The position numbers were made by a program, and so were the translations under genes. A model generated the notes under the pieces. The model ran no database searches. It was not told where the DNA came from and saw only the letters and a list, made by a program, of their open reading frames with translations. Source: Thioalkalivibrio sp. ALE31 (GTDB lineage: Bacteria; Pseudomonadota; Gammaproteobacteria; Ectothiorhodospirales; Ectothiorhodospiraceae). From it: 64,000 nt of DNA. Below, piece after piece: positions 1-8,808 of the stretch. Position 1 is the stretch's first letter, and every line of letters starts with the position of its first letter. The DNA is taken from contig NZ_KB905021.1 in NCBI RefSeq assembly GCF_000377405.1, positions 1-64,000 of the forward strand, read 5' to 3'.

Positions 1-280
1 AGCACATGAAGAGCACCAACATGCTCGAGCGGCTGAACGAGGAGATCCGGCGCCGGACCCGGGTGGTCCGGATCTTCCCCAACACCCACAGCTGTCTACG
101 TCTGGTGCGGGCCCTGGCCGTCGAAATCCACGAAGGCTGGCTGGAGGACAACCGCTACCTGAACATGGATCTGCTCAAAGAGCACAAGAAGATCTTGCTC
201 CGGCAGGCCGAGGCCGCCTGAGCCATACGGACCAACCGAACATGGCCGACTCATTTCTGCACAACTTGACGCACACAACC
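1..280 (+). mobile_element. Right end of an IS256-family insertion sequence
   Basis: The segment carries the last 72 codons of an IS256-type transposase and about 60 bp of downstream non-coding DNA ending near position 280. The right boundary is inferred: from about 281 the sequence becomes homologous to the inverted composite repeat at 59.8-60.7 kb, while 222-280 has no counterpart there. The IS therefore appears to have inserted into that repeat and removed or displaced its left hairpin arm. The left end lies outside the window, so target duplication and terminal repeats cannot be checked. Confidence 0.7.
3..221 (+). CDS. IS256-family (mutator-type) transposase, C-terminal part
   Basis: The frame is open from the window edge to a TGA at 219-221. 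The peptide contains the IS256-family C-terminal signature NMLERLNEEIRRRTRVVRIF followed by FPNTHSCLRLV and a tail ending in DLLKEHKK. Full-length members are about 400 residues with a DDE catalytic core; only the alpha-helical C-terminus is visible here and the catalytic residues lie outside. The protein would act on the ends of its own element. Whether the missing part is intact cannot be judged from this window. Confidence 0.85.
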   Translation, partial: HMKSTNMLERLNEEIRRRTRVVRIFPNTHSCLRLVRALAVEIHEGWLEDNRYLNMDLLKEHKKILLRQAEAA

Positions 281-970
281 CCGACTGCCGCGACCCCGGC
301 CCGCTGTGCGGGCCGGGGCTTCCCTCGCTCCGAGGCTTTTCGCGGGCGGCGCTGAACTCGCTGCGCCTGCGGCTTCGCTCAGACATCCAGCGCCTCTGAT
401 CCCGCGAAAACCCTCTCCACTCGGCGCGACGACAACGGGGGGTCAAGGTCAAGACAACGGCGGTTCCGACGAGATTGCTAATGGATGAAGGCTGGGTCTT
501 CGCACATCTCGGGCACGCTCGGCCTGCGGCCGTTGCGTGCCGCGCCCGCGCAGCGGGCGCCAGGGGCTTTCGAGCGGCATTGCCTATGGTTAGGCGCAAA
601 CATGGTGATGCGTTCGGTTTTGACCTTCGCCTCCCGTATGGAGCCCCTCGCGGAGGGCGTGATGGGCCGGAAGAAGGCGCTGGATGTCTGAGCGGAGCGC
701 AGCGCAGCGAGTTCAGCGCCGCCGGCCCAGCACGTCCGGAGCGAGGTTCCCGGGCGAAATCCGGGTGCCCTTCTTTGGGTCCTTTCTTGGGCAAGCAAGA
801 AAGGACCTCGCGGCGCGCTGGCGAGTCAGCGCACGGCAGTACGTGGACCGAAGGCGCGTAAACACCGGATGCTGAACCAGGCCTAGCCAAAAATCGGCAG
901 GTTGCGGACCGACGGCACCGTAAACACCGGAGGACGAACCAGGACCAGCCACAGCAAGGCAGGCGGCCAG
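281..970. repeat. Composite intergenic repeat, left copy (inverted relative to 59.8-60.7 kb)
   Basis: No convincing gene lies between the transposase and ilvA. The stretch 281-970 aligns over its length with the reverse complement of about 59.8-60.4 kb. It has a left arm (281-402), a core (403-678) and a right arm (679-970). The two arms are themselves inverted copies: the segment around GCTGAACTCGCTGCGCCTGC at 350-369 recurs reversed near 700-722. The right arm holds a 12-bp-stem hairpin (778-807) and two 61-bp direct units starting at 845 and 906. The left arm lacks hairpin and units, apparently because the IS inserted at about 280. Short frames across it are probably not genes, though one is length-conserved between the copies (see findings). 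Confidence 0.8.
778..807. repeat. Conserved hairpin of the composite repeat (copy 1)
   Basis: GGTCCTTTCTTG (778-789) pairs perfectly with CAAGAAAGGACC (796-807) around a 6-nt loop. The equivalent hairpin at 59887-59916 differs by a complete base-pair exchange at stem position 4 and a third version at 60428-60457 has a different stem with pairing kept. No T-run follows, so it is not an obvious terminator. Confidence 0.8.
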
Positions 971-1017
971 ACGACGAAGCTGCCTGCGCTGACGAACAAG
1001 CGCCTGATGAGATGCGG

Positions 1018-2532
1018 TCAGCGGAGGAAGAGGGAGTAGGCCGGGTTGCTGGTCTCCTCGTGCCACGGATACCCGACCTCCTTCAGGAACTCGCGGAACC
1101 GGGCCCGATCCTCGGACGGGATCTGCATACCGACCAGCACACGCCCGTAGGCCGCCCCATGATTGCGGTAATGGAACAGACTGATATTCCAGGTCTGCCC
1201 CATATGGGTCAGGAAATTCAGCAGCGCCCCGGGTCGCTCCGGAAACTCGAAGCGATAGATCCGCTCGTTGCGGACCTCGCCCCCATGGCCGCCGACCATA
1301 TGCCGCAGGTGCAGCTTGGCGACCTCGTTCTCGGTCATATCGAGCACCTCGTACCCCGCCCCCTCCAGGGCCTCCAGGATCTCCCGGCGCTCGCGATCAC
1401 CGCCCTCCAGCTTGATCCCGGCGAACACCTGCGCGTGCTCGTCGTCAGCATAGCGGTAGTTGAACTCGGTGATCCCGCGCTTGCCGATAGCCTGGCAAAA
1501 CTGGCGGAAACTCCCCGGGCGCTCCGGGATGGTGACCGCGAACAGGGCCTCGCGATGCTCGCCGATCTCGGCGCGTTCGGCCACATGGCGCAGCCGGTCG
1601 AAATTGATGTTGGCGCCGCTTAAGACCGCGGCGAAGTTTCCGCCCTGCACGCCCTCGCGCTGGAGGTACTGTTTCATACCGGCCACCGCCAGGGCACCGG
1701 CCGGCTCGGCGACCACGCGGGTATCGTCGAAGACATCCTTGATGGCCGCACAGATGGAGTCGGTATCCACCAGCAGGACCTCGTCGACCAGATCGCGGCA
1801 CAGGCGGAAGGTCTCCTTGCCGACCTGGCGCACCGCCGCGCCGTCGGCAAAGATACCGACCTGCTTGAGGTTGACCCGGCGGTTCTGCTGCAGCGCCTTG
1901 TACATCGAGGGCGCGTCGTCCGGCTCCACGCCAATGACCTTGATCTCCGGGCGCAGGCGCTTGATATAGGCCGCCATGCCAGCGGCGAGCCCACCGCCTC
2001 CGATACAGACGAACACAGCATCGAGTTCGCCCGGATGCTGACGCAGCAGCTCCATGGCCACCGTGCCCTGCCCGGCAATCACGTCGGGGTCGTCGAACGG
2101 ATGGATGAACGTGTAGCCGTGCTTGGCTTCCAGCTCGCGGGCGTGGGCGGCGGCCTCGTCGAAGGAATCCCCGTGGAGTACGGCCTTGCCGCCGAAACGA
2201 CGCACCGCGGCGATCTTGATCGAGGGCGTGGTCACCGGCATCACGATCACGGCCTTGATGCCGAGGTGGTTCGCCCCCAGCGCGACCCCCTGGGCATGAT
2301 TGCCCGCGGAGGCCGCCACCACGCCCTTGGCGCGCTGTTCCGGGGTCAACTGGGCGATCTTGTTGTAGGCGCCGCGCAGCTTGAACGAGAACACCGGCTG
2401 CAGGTCCTCGCGCTTGAGCCAGAGCGTCGAGCCCAGGCGCTGCGACAGGGTCGGCATCGAGTCCAGGGGTGTCTCTCGGGCCACGTCGTAGACGCGCGCC
2501 GTCAGGATCTTCTCGAGATAGGGGATTTGCAT
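1018..2532 (-). CDS. ilvA: Threonine ammonia-lyase, biosynthetic
   Basis: Deaminates L-threonine to 2-oxobutanoate, the first committed step of isoleucine synthesis, in the cytoplasm with PLP. The N-terminal PLP type II fold has the Schiff-base lysine in [11 protein letters not shown] (Lys about 51), the [10 protein letters not shown] motif and the glycine-rich phosphate loop [10 protein letters not shown]. The last ~170 residues hold two ACT-like regulatory repeats (each with a PERPGS/PERPGA-type start), which places it with the isoleucine-inhibited biosynthetic enzyme rather than short catabolic TdcB. At 504 residues it matches E. coli IlvA (514). It diverges from rpiA across about 100 bp, as in many gammaproteobacteria. 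No leader attenuator was recognised. Confidence 0.95.
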   Translation of the reverse strand: MQIPYLEKILTARVYDVARETPLDSMPTLSQRLGSTLWLKREDLQPVFSFKLRGAYNKIAQLTPEQRAKGVVAASAGNHAQGVALGANHLGIKAVIVMPVTTPSIKIAAVRRFGGKAVLHGDSFDEAAAHARELEAKHGYTFIHPFDDPDVIAGQGTVAMELLRQHPGELDAVFVCIGGGGLAAGMAAYIKRLRPEIKVIGVEPDDAPSMYKALQQNRRVNLKQVGIFADGAAVRQVGKETFRLCRDLVDEVLLVDTDSICAAIKDVFDDTRVVAEPAGALAVAGMKQYLQREGVQGGNFAAVLSGANINFDRLRHVAERAEIGEHREALFAVTIPERPGSFRQFCQAIGKRGITEFNYRYADDEHAQVFAGIKLEGGDRERREILEALEGAGYEVLDMTENEVAKLHLRHMVGGHGGEVRNERIYRFEFPERPGALLNFLTHMGQTWNISLFHYRNHGAAYGRVLVGMQIPSEDRARFREFLKEVGYPWHEETSNPAYSLFLR

Positions 2533-2634
2533 GGCGAAACCATAGCATGCGAGCGGTTCACGGTTCCGCTTGTCCCGGGGCCGGAGCAGTCGGTATCCTC
2601 AATGGGTTATGGATCGTACATGCGAGAGATGTTG

Positions 2635-3297
2635 ATGAATCAGGACGAAATGAAGAAGGCCGTGGCCGAGGCGGCGCTGGAACGGATCGAGAGCGGCTGG
2701 ATCGTGGGTGTGGGTACCGGGTCTACCGCGAACTACTTCATCGACGCCCTGGCGGGCATCAAGGGCAAGATCGACGGGGCCGTCGCCTCCAGCGAGGCCA
2801 GCGCCGAGCGCCTGCGCGGACATGGCATCGAGGTGCTGGACCTGAACTCCGCCGGCCCGCTGCCGATCTACGTGGACGGCGCCGACGAGGCCACCCGGCA
2901 CCTGCACCTGACCAAGGGCGGGGGCGGGGCCCTGACCCGCGAGAAGATCGTCGCGGCCGCATCGAAGACCTTCGTCTGCGTGGTCGACGAGACCAAGGTC
3001 GTGGACTACCTGGGCGCCTACCCGCTGCCGGTCGAGGTGATCCCGATGGCCCGCAGTCATGTCGCCCGCGCCCTGTCGAAGCTGGGCGGCAACCCGGAGC
3101 TGCGCGAGGGCTTCAAGACCGACAACGGCAACGTGATCCTCGACGTGCACAACCTGCGCATCATGAACCCGGTGGAGCTGGAGTCCGAGCTGGACCACAT
3201 CGCCGGTGTCGTGACCAACGGCCTGTTCGCTCGGCGGCCGGCGGACGTGATGCTGGTGGGTTCGTCCACGGGCGTCGAGGAGATGACCGCAACGTAA
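2635..3297 (+). CDS. rpiA: Ribose-5-phosphate isomerase A
   Basis: Interconverts ribose 5-phosphate and ribulose 5-phosphate in the pentose phosphate pathway. The 220-residue product has the RpiA signatures [22 protein letters not shown], the substrate-loop [11 protein letters not shown] with the catalytic Glu region, and [11 protein letters not shown]. The start at 2635 ([10 protein letters not shown]) was chosen because it aligns with MTQDELKKAV of E. coli RpiA and has a GAGAG element 8 nt upstream; upstream in-frame ATGs at 2602, 2620 and 2629 would add unsupported residues. It faces ilvA divergently and is followed 18 bp later by a small membrane-protein gene, probably in one transcript ending at the hairpin at 3559. 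Confidence 0.95.
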   Translation: MNQDEMKKAVAEAALERIESGWIVGVGTGSTANYFIDALAGIKGKIDGAVASSEASAERLRGHGIEVLDLNSAGPLPIYVDGADEATRHLHLTKGGGGALTREKIVAAASKTFVCVVDETKVVDYLGAYPLPVEVIPMARSHVARALSKLGGNPELREGFKTDNGNVILDVHNLRIMNPVELESELDHIAGVVTNGLFARRPADVMLVGSSTGVEEMTAT

Positions 3298-3315
3298 TCG
3301 GTCGGGGCGATCGCC

Positions 3316-3525
3316 ATGACCGACACGGGCAAGTGGCTGATCGTCATCGGCGGGCTGATCGTGGTGATCGGCCTGCTCTGGCCCTGGCTGGGCAAAATCC
3401 CCTGGGGCCGCTTGCCCGGGGATATCGTGATCGAGGGGGAAAACAGCCGGTTTTATTTCCCGATCACCACCATGATCATCGTCAGCGTGGTGATCTCGAT
3501 CCTGCTGGCGCTTTTCCGGCGCTGA
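3316..3525 (+). CDS. DUF2905-family small membrane protein
   Basis: A 69-residue protein with two hydrophobic segments (about residues 8-26 and 47-66) separated by the conserved stretch GRLPGDIVIEGENSRFYFPI, the hallmark of DUF2905. It should sit in the inner membrane. Its function is unknown. It begins 18 bp after rpiA and a strong bidirectional terminator follows, so it is probably the second and last gene of an rpiA transcript; the pairing with rpiA gives no clear functional hint. Confidence 0.85.
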   Translation: MTDTGKWLIVIGGLIVVIGLLWPWLGKIPWGRLPGDIVIEGENSRFYFPITTMIIVSVVISILLALFRR

Positions 3526-3558
3526 CCCGCCGCCAGCGCACGCGCTGTCAAACAAAAG

Positions 3559-3588
3559 GGCCGGGATCGCATGATCCCGGCCTTTTTT
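3559..3588. terminator. Bidirectional rho-independent terminator
   Basis: GGCCGGGATC (3559-3568) pairs with GATCCCGGCC (3573-3582) over a GCAT loop, followed by six T on the plus strand and preceded by four A, giving a usable U-tract in both directions. It separates the plus-strand rpiA-DUF2905 unit from the convergent rhodanese gene. Confidence 0.85.
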
Positions 3589-3629
3589 CGTGCGAAAAAC
3601 GCGGATGCAGGAAACGCTCCGGGCCGCGC

Positions 3630-4463
3630 CTAGCGCGCCATCACCTCGTCGTAGAAGCGCTGCAGGCCGCCCTCGAGGAAGCGGTAGTCCTCGACCCCCC
3701 GCTCCTCCAGGTGATACTGCAGCCAGCGCACCTGCTGCCCGTTCTGGTCGAAGATCAGCAGCGGGGCACCGTCCCGGCGGGCCTGGTCGACGATCCGATT
3801 GAGCGTGTCGATATTCTCCAGCGGCGCGGAGATCTCGCGCCCGGCGAACAGCGAAATCTCGTCGCGTTCCTCGTTGCCACGCACATCCACCACCACGGCA
3901 TCGTCGTTCTCGCGGACGCGACGGGCAAAGGTGTCGGCCTCCAGCAGACGCGCCTCGAAGGCGTCGTCGGCAATCAACTGCGTCTCGGGGTCCTCGATGG
4001 GCTCACCGCGCAGGAGTGCCAGTCCGGGATAGCGTTCCGCCCAGTCCTTGACGCCGGCGTCATACGCCTGGGTCGGGCCCAGCCCCGCGGAGTTGGCACG
4101 CGCCGCGGCGCGATACGACAGATAGCTCTCGCGACCGTTGCAGTAGAACACCAGCGGGCCACCGTGCTGCTCCTCCAGTGCGCGGACCTGGTCCTCGAAA
4201 TCCGGGGCCCCGAGCGGGACGTGATGCGCCCCCTCGATGTGCAGGATGTCGTATTCCAGGCGCGGGCGGACGTCGATCACCGTGGAACGCGACAGCTGAC
4301 CGCGCAGATCGAACAGGTCCACGGCATCCACACCAAAGCGCTCGTACAGGCTGCGTCCGGGGAACTCGACAAAGGCCTGGGCACTGGCCACGACAGGGGC
4401 ACCAGCCAGCCCGACACAGAGGGCCATGACGGCAAGGCGGGGACTCAAAGAGCGAAAGGTCAT
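3630..4463 (-). CDS. Exported tandem-rhodanese protein
   Basis: A 277-residue protein with a Sec signal (Met-Thr-Phe-Arg..., hydrophobic to about residue 23, likely cleavage after VASAQA), so probably periplasmic. Two rhodanese folds follow. The first ends in the active-site loop FYCNGRESYLSYRA with a cysteine; the second has IFDQNGQQVRWL, where the cysteine position is Asp/Asn, so only the first can carry a persulfide. Substrate is unknown; rhodaneses move sulfane sulfur. The start was chosen at 4463 because AGGGAG lies 7-8 nt upstream and the signal peptide begins there. It lies downstream of the large dehydrogenase on the same strand, 169 bp away, with its own -10-like TACAAT at 4596-4601. 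Confidence 0.85.
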   Translation of the reverse strand: MTFRSLSPRLAVMALCVGLAGAPVVASAQAFVEFPGRSLYERFGVDAVDLFDLRGQLSRSTVIDVRPRLEYDILHIEGAHHVPLGAPDFEDQVRALEEQHGGPLVFYCNGRESYLSYRAAARANSAGLGPTQAYDAGVKDWAERYPGLALLRGEPIEDPETQLIADDAFEARLLEADTFARRVRENDDAVVVDVRGNEERDEISLFAGREISAPLENIDTLNRIVDQARRDGAPLLIFDQNGQQVRWLQYHLEERGVEDYRFLEGGLQRFYDEVMAR

Positions 4464-4595
4464 GCGAACTCCCTTGCATGGACGGGTGAACATGCCGCAC
4501 GCACTGCCGCGGCCCTGTTGGGGCGTATTCGACGCCCGTTGGGCGACGCGGCGAGACGGGGCTTTATTCCCCGGCCCGGCCGCTCGCCTCGCCCG

Positions 4596-4601
4596 ATTGT
4601 A
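4596..4601 (-). promoter_or_regulatory. Possible -10 element ahead of the tandem-rhodanese gene
   Basis: TACAAT on the minus strand, about 130 nt upstream of the start at 4463. A poor -35 candidate (TTGCAC) lies 19 nt upstream, longer than ideal, so this rests mainly on the hexamer. Confidence 0.3.
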
Positions 4602-4632
4602 GCCAACCCGCACCCTTTGTGTGCAACGGGAA

Positions 4633-7600
4633 CTACAGCAGGACCTTCTCGATCCCGCCCTCGCGGGCCCGCTCGATGAAGTTCTTCTGCCAGCCATCGC
4701 CCATCAGGCGGTTGGCCATCTCGACCACGATGTAGTCGGTATCCAGCCCGGTGTCCTCGCGATAGCGCGAAAGCCCCTGCTGGCAGGCCGGGCAGGAGGT
4801 CAGCATCTTCACGTTGCCGTTCTCTGCCTTCTCCTCGCCGGTCAGCTCCTTGATGCCCTTGTGCAGTTCTTCCTGCTTGCGGAAGCGCACCTGAGTGGCG
4901 ATATCCGGGCGACTGATCGCGAACGTGCCGGCCTCGCCACAGCAGCGGTTGGACTGCAGGACGTCCTGCCCCATCAGCTTGGAGGCGACGTCGGTCGGCT
5001 TGTGCGACTTCATCGGCGAGTGGCAGGGGTCGTGGTACATGTACTGCACGCCCTTGAGCCCCTCGAGCTTCACGCCCTTCTCCATCAGGTATTCGTGGAT
5101 GTCGAGCAGGCGGCAGCCCGGGAAGATCCGCTCGAACTCGTACTTCAGCAGCTGATCCATGCAGGTCCCGCAGGACACCACGACGGTCTTGATGTCGAGG
5201 TAGTTGAGCGTGGTCGCCAGCCGGTGGAACAGCACGCGATTCTCGGTACTGATCTGCTGGCCCTTCTCGAAGTCGCCGCCGGCGTTCTGCGGATACCCGC
5301 AGCACAGGTAGCCCGGGGGCAGCACGGTCTGCGCGCCGACGTCGTAGAGCATGGCCAGCGTCGCCAGCCCCACCTGGCTGAACAGACGCTCGGAGCCGCA
5401 GCCGGGGAAGTAGAACACCGCATCCGAATCCAGATCGGTCTTCACCGGGTCGCGCAGGATCGGCACGTAGCGCGAATCCTCCAGCCCCAGCATCTGCCGC
5501 GTGGTCTGGCTCGGCAGGCCGGCGGGCATCGGCTTCTTCACGAAGTGCACCACCTGCTCGTGCACCGGCGCCTTGCCGGTGGTCGAGCGCGGGGTCTTGC
5601 CCTCGCCGGTCAGGTTCAGCTTCTTGAACGCGAAGTGCCCCAGACGCTGGGCGGCATAGCCCATCTGGATCGCGCCCTTGCGGATGCCCTTGATGGTGGC
5701 CGGATCCTTCGCGTTGAGGAAGGCCATGGACATCATCGTGGCCGGCGTCGCCTTGCGCTTGCCCTTCTTGTTGAGGATCGAACGCATGTGCATGGTCACG
5801 TCGCCAAAGTCGATGTCGACCGGGCACGGATTCAGGCACTTGTGGCAGATCGTGCAGTGATCCGCGACGTCGTTCATCTCCTCGAAGTGATTGAGCGACA
5901 GCCCGCGGCGGGTCTGCTCCTCGTAGAGGAAGGCCTCGACGATCAGTCCGGTGGCCAGGATCTTGTTCCGCGGCGAGTAGAGCAGATTGGCGCGCGGGAC
6001 ATGCGTATTGCACTCCGGCTTGCACTTGCCGCAACGCAGGCAGTCCTTGATCTCGTCGTTGAGATCGCCCAGTTCACTCTGCTCCAGGATCAGCGCCTCC
6101 TGCTTCACCAGACGCAGCGAAGGGGTGTAGGCATTGGACAGCCCGGAGCCCTCGAGCAGCTTGCCGGCGTTGAACACGCCGTTCGGGTCGACCTGCTTCT
6201 TGTACTTCGCGAACGACTCGATGCGCTCGGGTTCCAGGTACTGCATCTTGGTCAGGCCGATCCCGTGCTCGCCGGAGATCACCCCGTTCAGCTCGCGCGC
6301 CAGGCGCATCACGTCGTCCACCAGACGCTCGGCCTGGTGCATCATCTGGTAGTCGTTGGAGTTGACCGGGATGTTGGTGTGCACGTTGCCGTCGCCCGCA
6401 TGCATGTGCAGGGCGATGAACAGCCGGCTGGTCAGCACGCGGTCATGGATCGCCGCCAGGCGCTTGCGCACCGGCTCCAGCTGGTGGCCACCGAAGATCT
6501 CGAACAGCGGGCGCTCGACCTCGGCCCGGTAGGAGATCCGCAGGCTGCGCCGCAGCAGCAGGTTCATCAGCTTGTCGTGGTCGCGACGGTCAGCGCGGGC
6601 CGACTCGTCGAGCAGCTCGTCGCACTCCGACGCGAGCGTGAAGAAGTTCTCCGAGATCGCCTCCCAGCGCTTCTTCACCTCCTGCAGGACCTCCACCGCG
6701 CGCTCGCGCTTGGACTCGAACCACTGCTGACCCTCGCCGCCGGTGTCCTCCAGCAGCTCGCGCAGCTCGGGATGGTCGCCGCGCATGCACTCCAGCACCT
6801 CGTCGACCATGGTCAGCTTGTTCTTCAGCGACTCGCGCACGTTCAGGGATTCGATCCCCTCGGTGTACTCCGCCAGGCGTTCCAGCGGGATCACCACGTC
6901 CTCGTTGATCTTGAAGGCGTTGGTGTGGTGGGCAATCGCCGCGGTGCGGGCGCGATCCGCCCAGAAGCGCTTGCGCGCCTCGGGGCTGACCGCAATGAAG
7001 CCCTCGCCGTTTCGGGCATTGGCCGCGCGCACCATCTTGGCCGCCAACGCGCCCAGAGCGTCTTCGTTGTCGGAGACGATATCGGCGACCAGCACCATCT
7101 TCGGCAGGTCGCCGCGCGCGCCTTTCGGCGTGTACTTGACCGCGCGTACATAGCGCTCGTCCAGGTGCTCGAGGCCGGCCAGCAGGACGTCGTCCTCGGC
7201 ATCCACCGCGTCCTTGATCTCGACAATCGCCGGGACGGCCTGGTGCAGGTCGGTCCCGTAGAACTCGAGACACACGGTGCGGATGTTGTCGGGCATGCGG
7301 TGCAGGATGAACTCGGCCGAGGTGATCAGGCCGTCACAGCCTTCCTTCTGGATGCCCGGCACGCCCATCAGGGCCTTGTCGGTCACGTCCTTGCCCAGGC
7401 CCAGCTTGCGGAAGCGCTGCCCCGGCATCTCGAGGATCTCGGGCTCTCCCTTCGGGGTCTTGCCATCCGGCTGATAGCGCGTCACGCGGAAGCGCACCGT
7501 CTCGGCGTCGTGGATCTTGCCCAGGTTGTGATCGAGGCGCTCGATGTACATCCACTCCGCCTCGGGCGTGACCATCGTCCAGGCCGCCAGGTTGTCCAGC

Positions 7601-8475
7601 GCGGTACCCCACAGCACGGCCTTCTTGCCACCGGCGTTCATCGCCACGTTGCCGCCGATGGTCGAGGCATCCTGCGAGGTCGGATCGACCGCGAACACCA
7701 GGCCATTGCGATCGGCCAGTTCGGAGACGCGCTTGGTGACCACGCCGGCCTCCACGCGCACCACCGGCACGTCGTGCTCCACGCCCGGCAACGGTCGCCG
7801 CTTGACCTTGCCGAGGCCCTCCAGCTTCTCCGTGTTGATTACCGCGGAACGCTTGGACAGCGGGACCGCGCTGCCGGTGTAGCCAGTGCCGCCACCGCGC
7901 GGGATCACCGTCAGGCCCAGCTCGATGCAGGCCGCGACCAGCGGCCCCATCTCTTCCTCGGAATCGGGGGTCAGCACCACGAACGGCAGTTCCACGCGCC
8001 AGTCGGTCGCGTCGGTCACGTGGGACACCCGCGCCAGCCCGCCGAACTGGATATTGTCCTTGTGCGTGAGGCCCTTCATGCGCTTGCGCACCTGGTCGCG
8101 CAGCGCCGCGGTGTCGGTGAATTCCTTGGCAAAGGCGGATACCGCCGCCTGTGCACGCTGGGCCAGCTTCAATGCCTTTTCGTTGCCATCGGCCCGGGCC
8201 GTGATCTGGTCCAGGCGATGCTGCATGGCGTCGATCAGCGCCTTGCGGCGCTTCTTGTCCTCCAGCAGGTCGTCCTGGATATACGGGTTGCGGGTGACCA
8301 CCCACATGTCCCCCAGGACCTCGAACAGCATGCGCGCGGACACGCCCGTCCGACGCTCCCCACGCAGCTCGTTGAGGAGGTCCCAGGTATCGGATCCCAG
8401 GAAACGGATGACGATTTCGCGGTCGGAGAAGGAGGTGTAGTTATAGGGTATTTCTCGAACGCGTTCGGCGGTCAT
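4633..8475 (-). CDS. DUF3683 / FAD-binding oxidase / Fe-S / CCG-domain dehydrogenase
   Basis: A 1280-residue fusion. Order: DUF3683 (about 1-130), FAD-binding domain of the vanillyl-alcohol oxidase type (about 180-330, with [17 protein letters not shown]), FAD-oxidase C-terminal domain with GEHGIGLTK, two 4Fe-4S binding motifs ([11 protein letters not shown] near 810 and [12 protein letters not shown] near 873), then two CCG-type cysteine-rich modules ([11 protein letters not shown] near 1023; [10 protein letters not shown] near 1178). This is the combination of GlcD/DLD-type subunits with a GlcF/LldE-like heterodisulfide-reductase-type subunit in one chain. The likely reaction is oxidation of a 2-hydroxy acid such as D-lactate or glycolate with electrons passed via Fe-S clusters to the quinone pool; the substrate cannot be read from sequence. 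No signal peptide, so cytoplasmic or peripheral on the membrane. Confidence 0.88.
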   Translation of the reverse strand: MTAERVREIPYNYTSFSDREIVIRFLGSDTWDLLNELRGERRTGVSARMLFEVLGDMWVVTRNPYIQDDLLEDKKRRKALIDAMQHRLDQITARADGNEKALKLAQRAQAAVSAFAKEFTDTAALRDQVRKRMKGLTHKDNIQFGGLARVSHVTDATDWRVELPFVVLTPDSEEEMGPLVAACIELGLTVIPRGGGTGYTGSAVPLSKRSAVINTEKLEGLGKVKRRPLPGVEHDVPVVRVEAGVVTKRVSELADRNGLVFAVDPTSQDASTIGGNVAMNAGGKKAVLWGTALDNLAAWTMVTPEAEWMYIERLDHNLGKIHDAETVRFRVTRYQPDGKTPKGEPEILEMPGQRFRKLGLGKDVTDKALMGVPGIQKEGCDGLITSAEFILHRMPDNIRTVCLEFYGTDLHQAVPAIVEIKDAVDAEDDVLLAGLEHLDERYVRAVKYTPKGARGDLPKMVLVADIVSDNEDALGALAAKMVRAANARNGEGFIAVSPEARKRFWADRARTAAIAHHTNAFKINEDVVIPLERLAEYTEGIESLNVRESLKNKLTMVDEVLECMRGDHPELRELLEDTGGEGQQWFESKRERAVEVLQEVKKRWEAISENFFTLASECDELLDESARADRRDHDKLMNLLLRRSLRISYRAEVERPLFEIFGGHQLEPVRKRLAAIHDRVLTSRLFIALHMHAGDGNVHTNIPVNSNDYQMMHQAERLVDDVMRLARELNGVISGEHGIGLTKMQYLEPERIESFAKYKKQVDPNGVFNAGKLLEGSGLSNAYTPSLRLVKQEALILEQSELGDLNDEIKDCLRCGKCKPECNTHVPRANLLYSPRNKILATGLIVEAFLYEEQTRRGLSLNHFEEMNDVADHCTICHKCLNPCPVDIDFGDVTMHMRSILNKKGKRKATPATMMSMAFLNAKDPATIKGIRKGAIQMGYAAQRLGHFAFKKLNLTGEGKTPRSTTGKAPVHEQVVHFVKKPMPAGLPSQTTRQMLGLEDSRYVPILRDPVKTDLDSDAVFYFPGCGSERLFSQVGLATLAMLYDVGAQTVLPPGYLCCGYPQNAGGDFEKGQQISTENRVLFHRLATTLNYLDIKTVVVSCGTCMDQLLKYEFERIFPGCRLLDIHEYLMEKGVKLEGLKGVQYMYHDPCHSPMKSHKPTDVASKLMGQDVLQSNRCCGEAGTFAISRPDIATQVRFRKQEELHKGIKELTGEEKAENGNVKMLTSCPACQQGLSRYREDTGLDTDYIVVEMANRLMGDGWQKNFIERAREGGIEKVLL

Positions 8476-8583
8476 TGAGGCGTGGCCCCCCGATCAAAGT
8501 GAGGCCAAAGAGTAACGGGTCCGCGCGCCCTGCGCATGAAGTCGCACTGTTGGTCCATGCTTTTGGGCACCAAACTATCCCCC

Positions 8584-8617
8584 GGGAACCACCCGGGCTC
8601 GCGGCCCGGGCGGTCCC
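8584..8617 (-). terminator. GC-rich hairpin without U-tract
   Basis: GGGAACCACCCGGGC (8584-8598) pairs, with one mismatch and G-U tolerance, with GCCCGGGCGGTCCC (8602-8616). It lies just after the stop of the DUF3096 gene on the minus strand. Without a T-run it may be a weak terminator or an RNA-stabilising stem-loop. Confidence 0.4.
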
Positions 8618-8627
8618 GCAGTGTGCC

Positions 8628-8777
8628 CTACCAGTGGGCCAGGAGCCCCAGCACCCCGATCACGATCAGGTAGATCGCGACGATGTAATTGAGGAGCCGG
8701 GGACGGATCAGGATCAGAATCCCCGCCACCAGCGACAGGATGGCCATCAGCAGGCTCGGGTCAATATGCAGCGTCAT
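8628..8777 (-). CDS. DUF3096-family small membrane protein
   Basis: A 49-residue protein (MTLHIDPSLLM...) that is almost wholly hydrophobic, with two membrane segments linked by RPRLLNYIVAIYLIVIG, the conserved DUF3096 core. Function unknown; family members are tiny inner-membrane proteins. The start at 8777 is supported by AGGGAG about 8 nt upstream; an earlier in-frame ATG would add a charged extension unlike the family. It follows the MBL-fold gene by 31 bp in the same direction and may be co-transcribed with it. Confidence 0.8.
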   Translation of the reverse strand: MTLHIDPSLLMAILSLVAGILILIRPRLLNYIVAIYLIVIGVLGLLAHW

Positions 8778-8808
8778 GCAGCGACTCCCTTGCCGAACGC
8801 CGGCGCGT

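Noticed and set aside
96-890. Minus-strand frame of 264 codons over the left composite repeat
   Set aside because: Arg/Pro/Ser-rich composition, extends into the IS transposase, and is not conserved as a frame in the right copy.
4621-8478. Open plus-strand frame of about 1285 codons opposite the flavin dehydrogenase
   Set aside because: In high-GC DNA the antisense strand of a long gene often stays open. The minus-strand product has full-length domain matches; the plus-strand one is a low-complexity His/Leu/Gln-rich sequence with no motifs.
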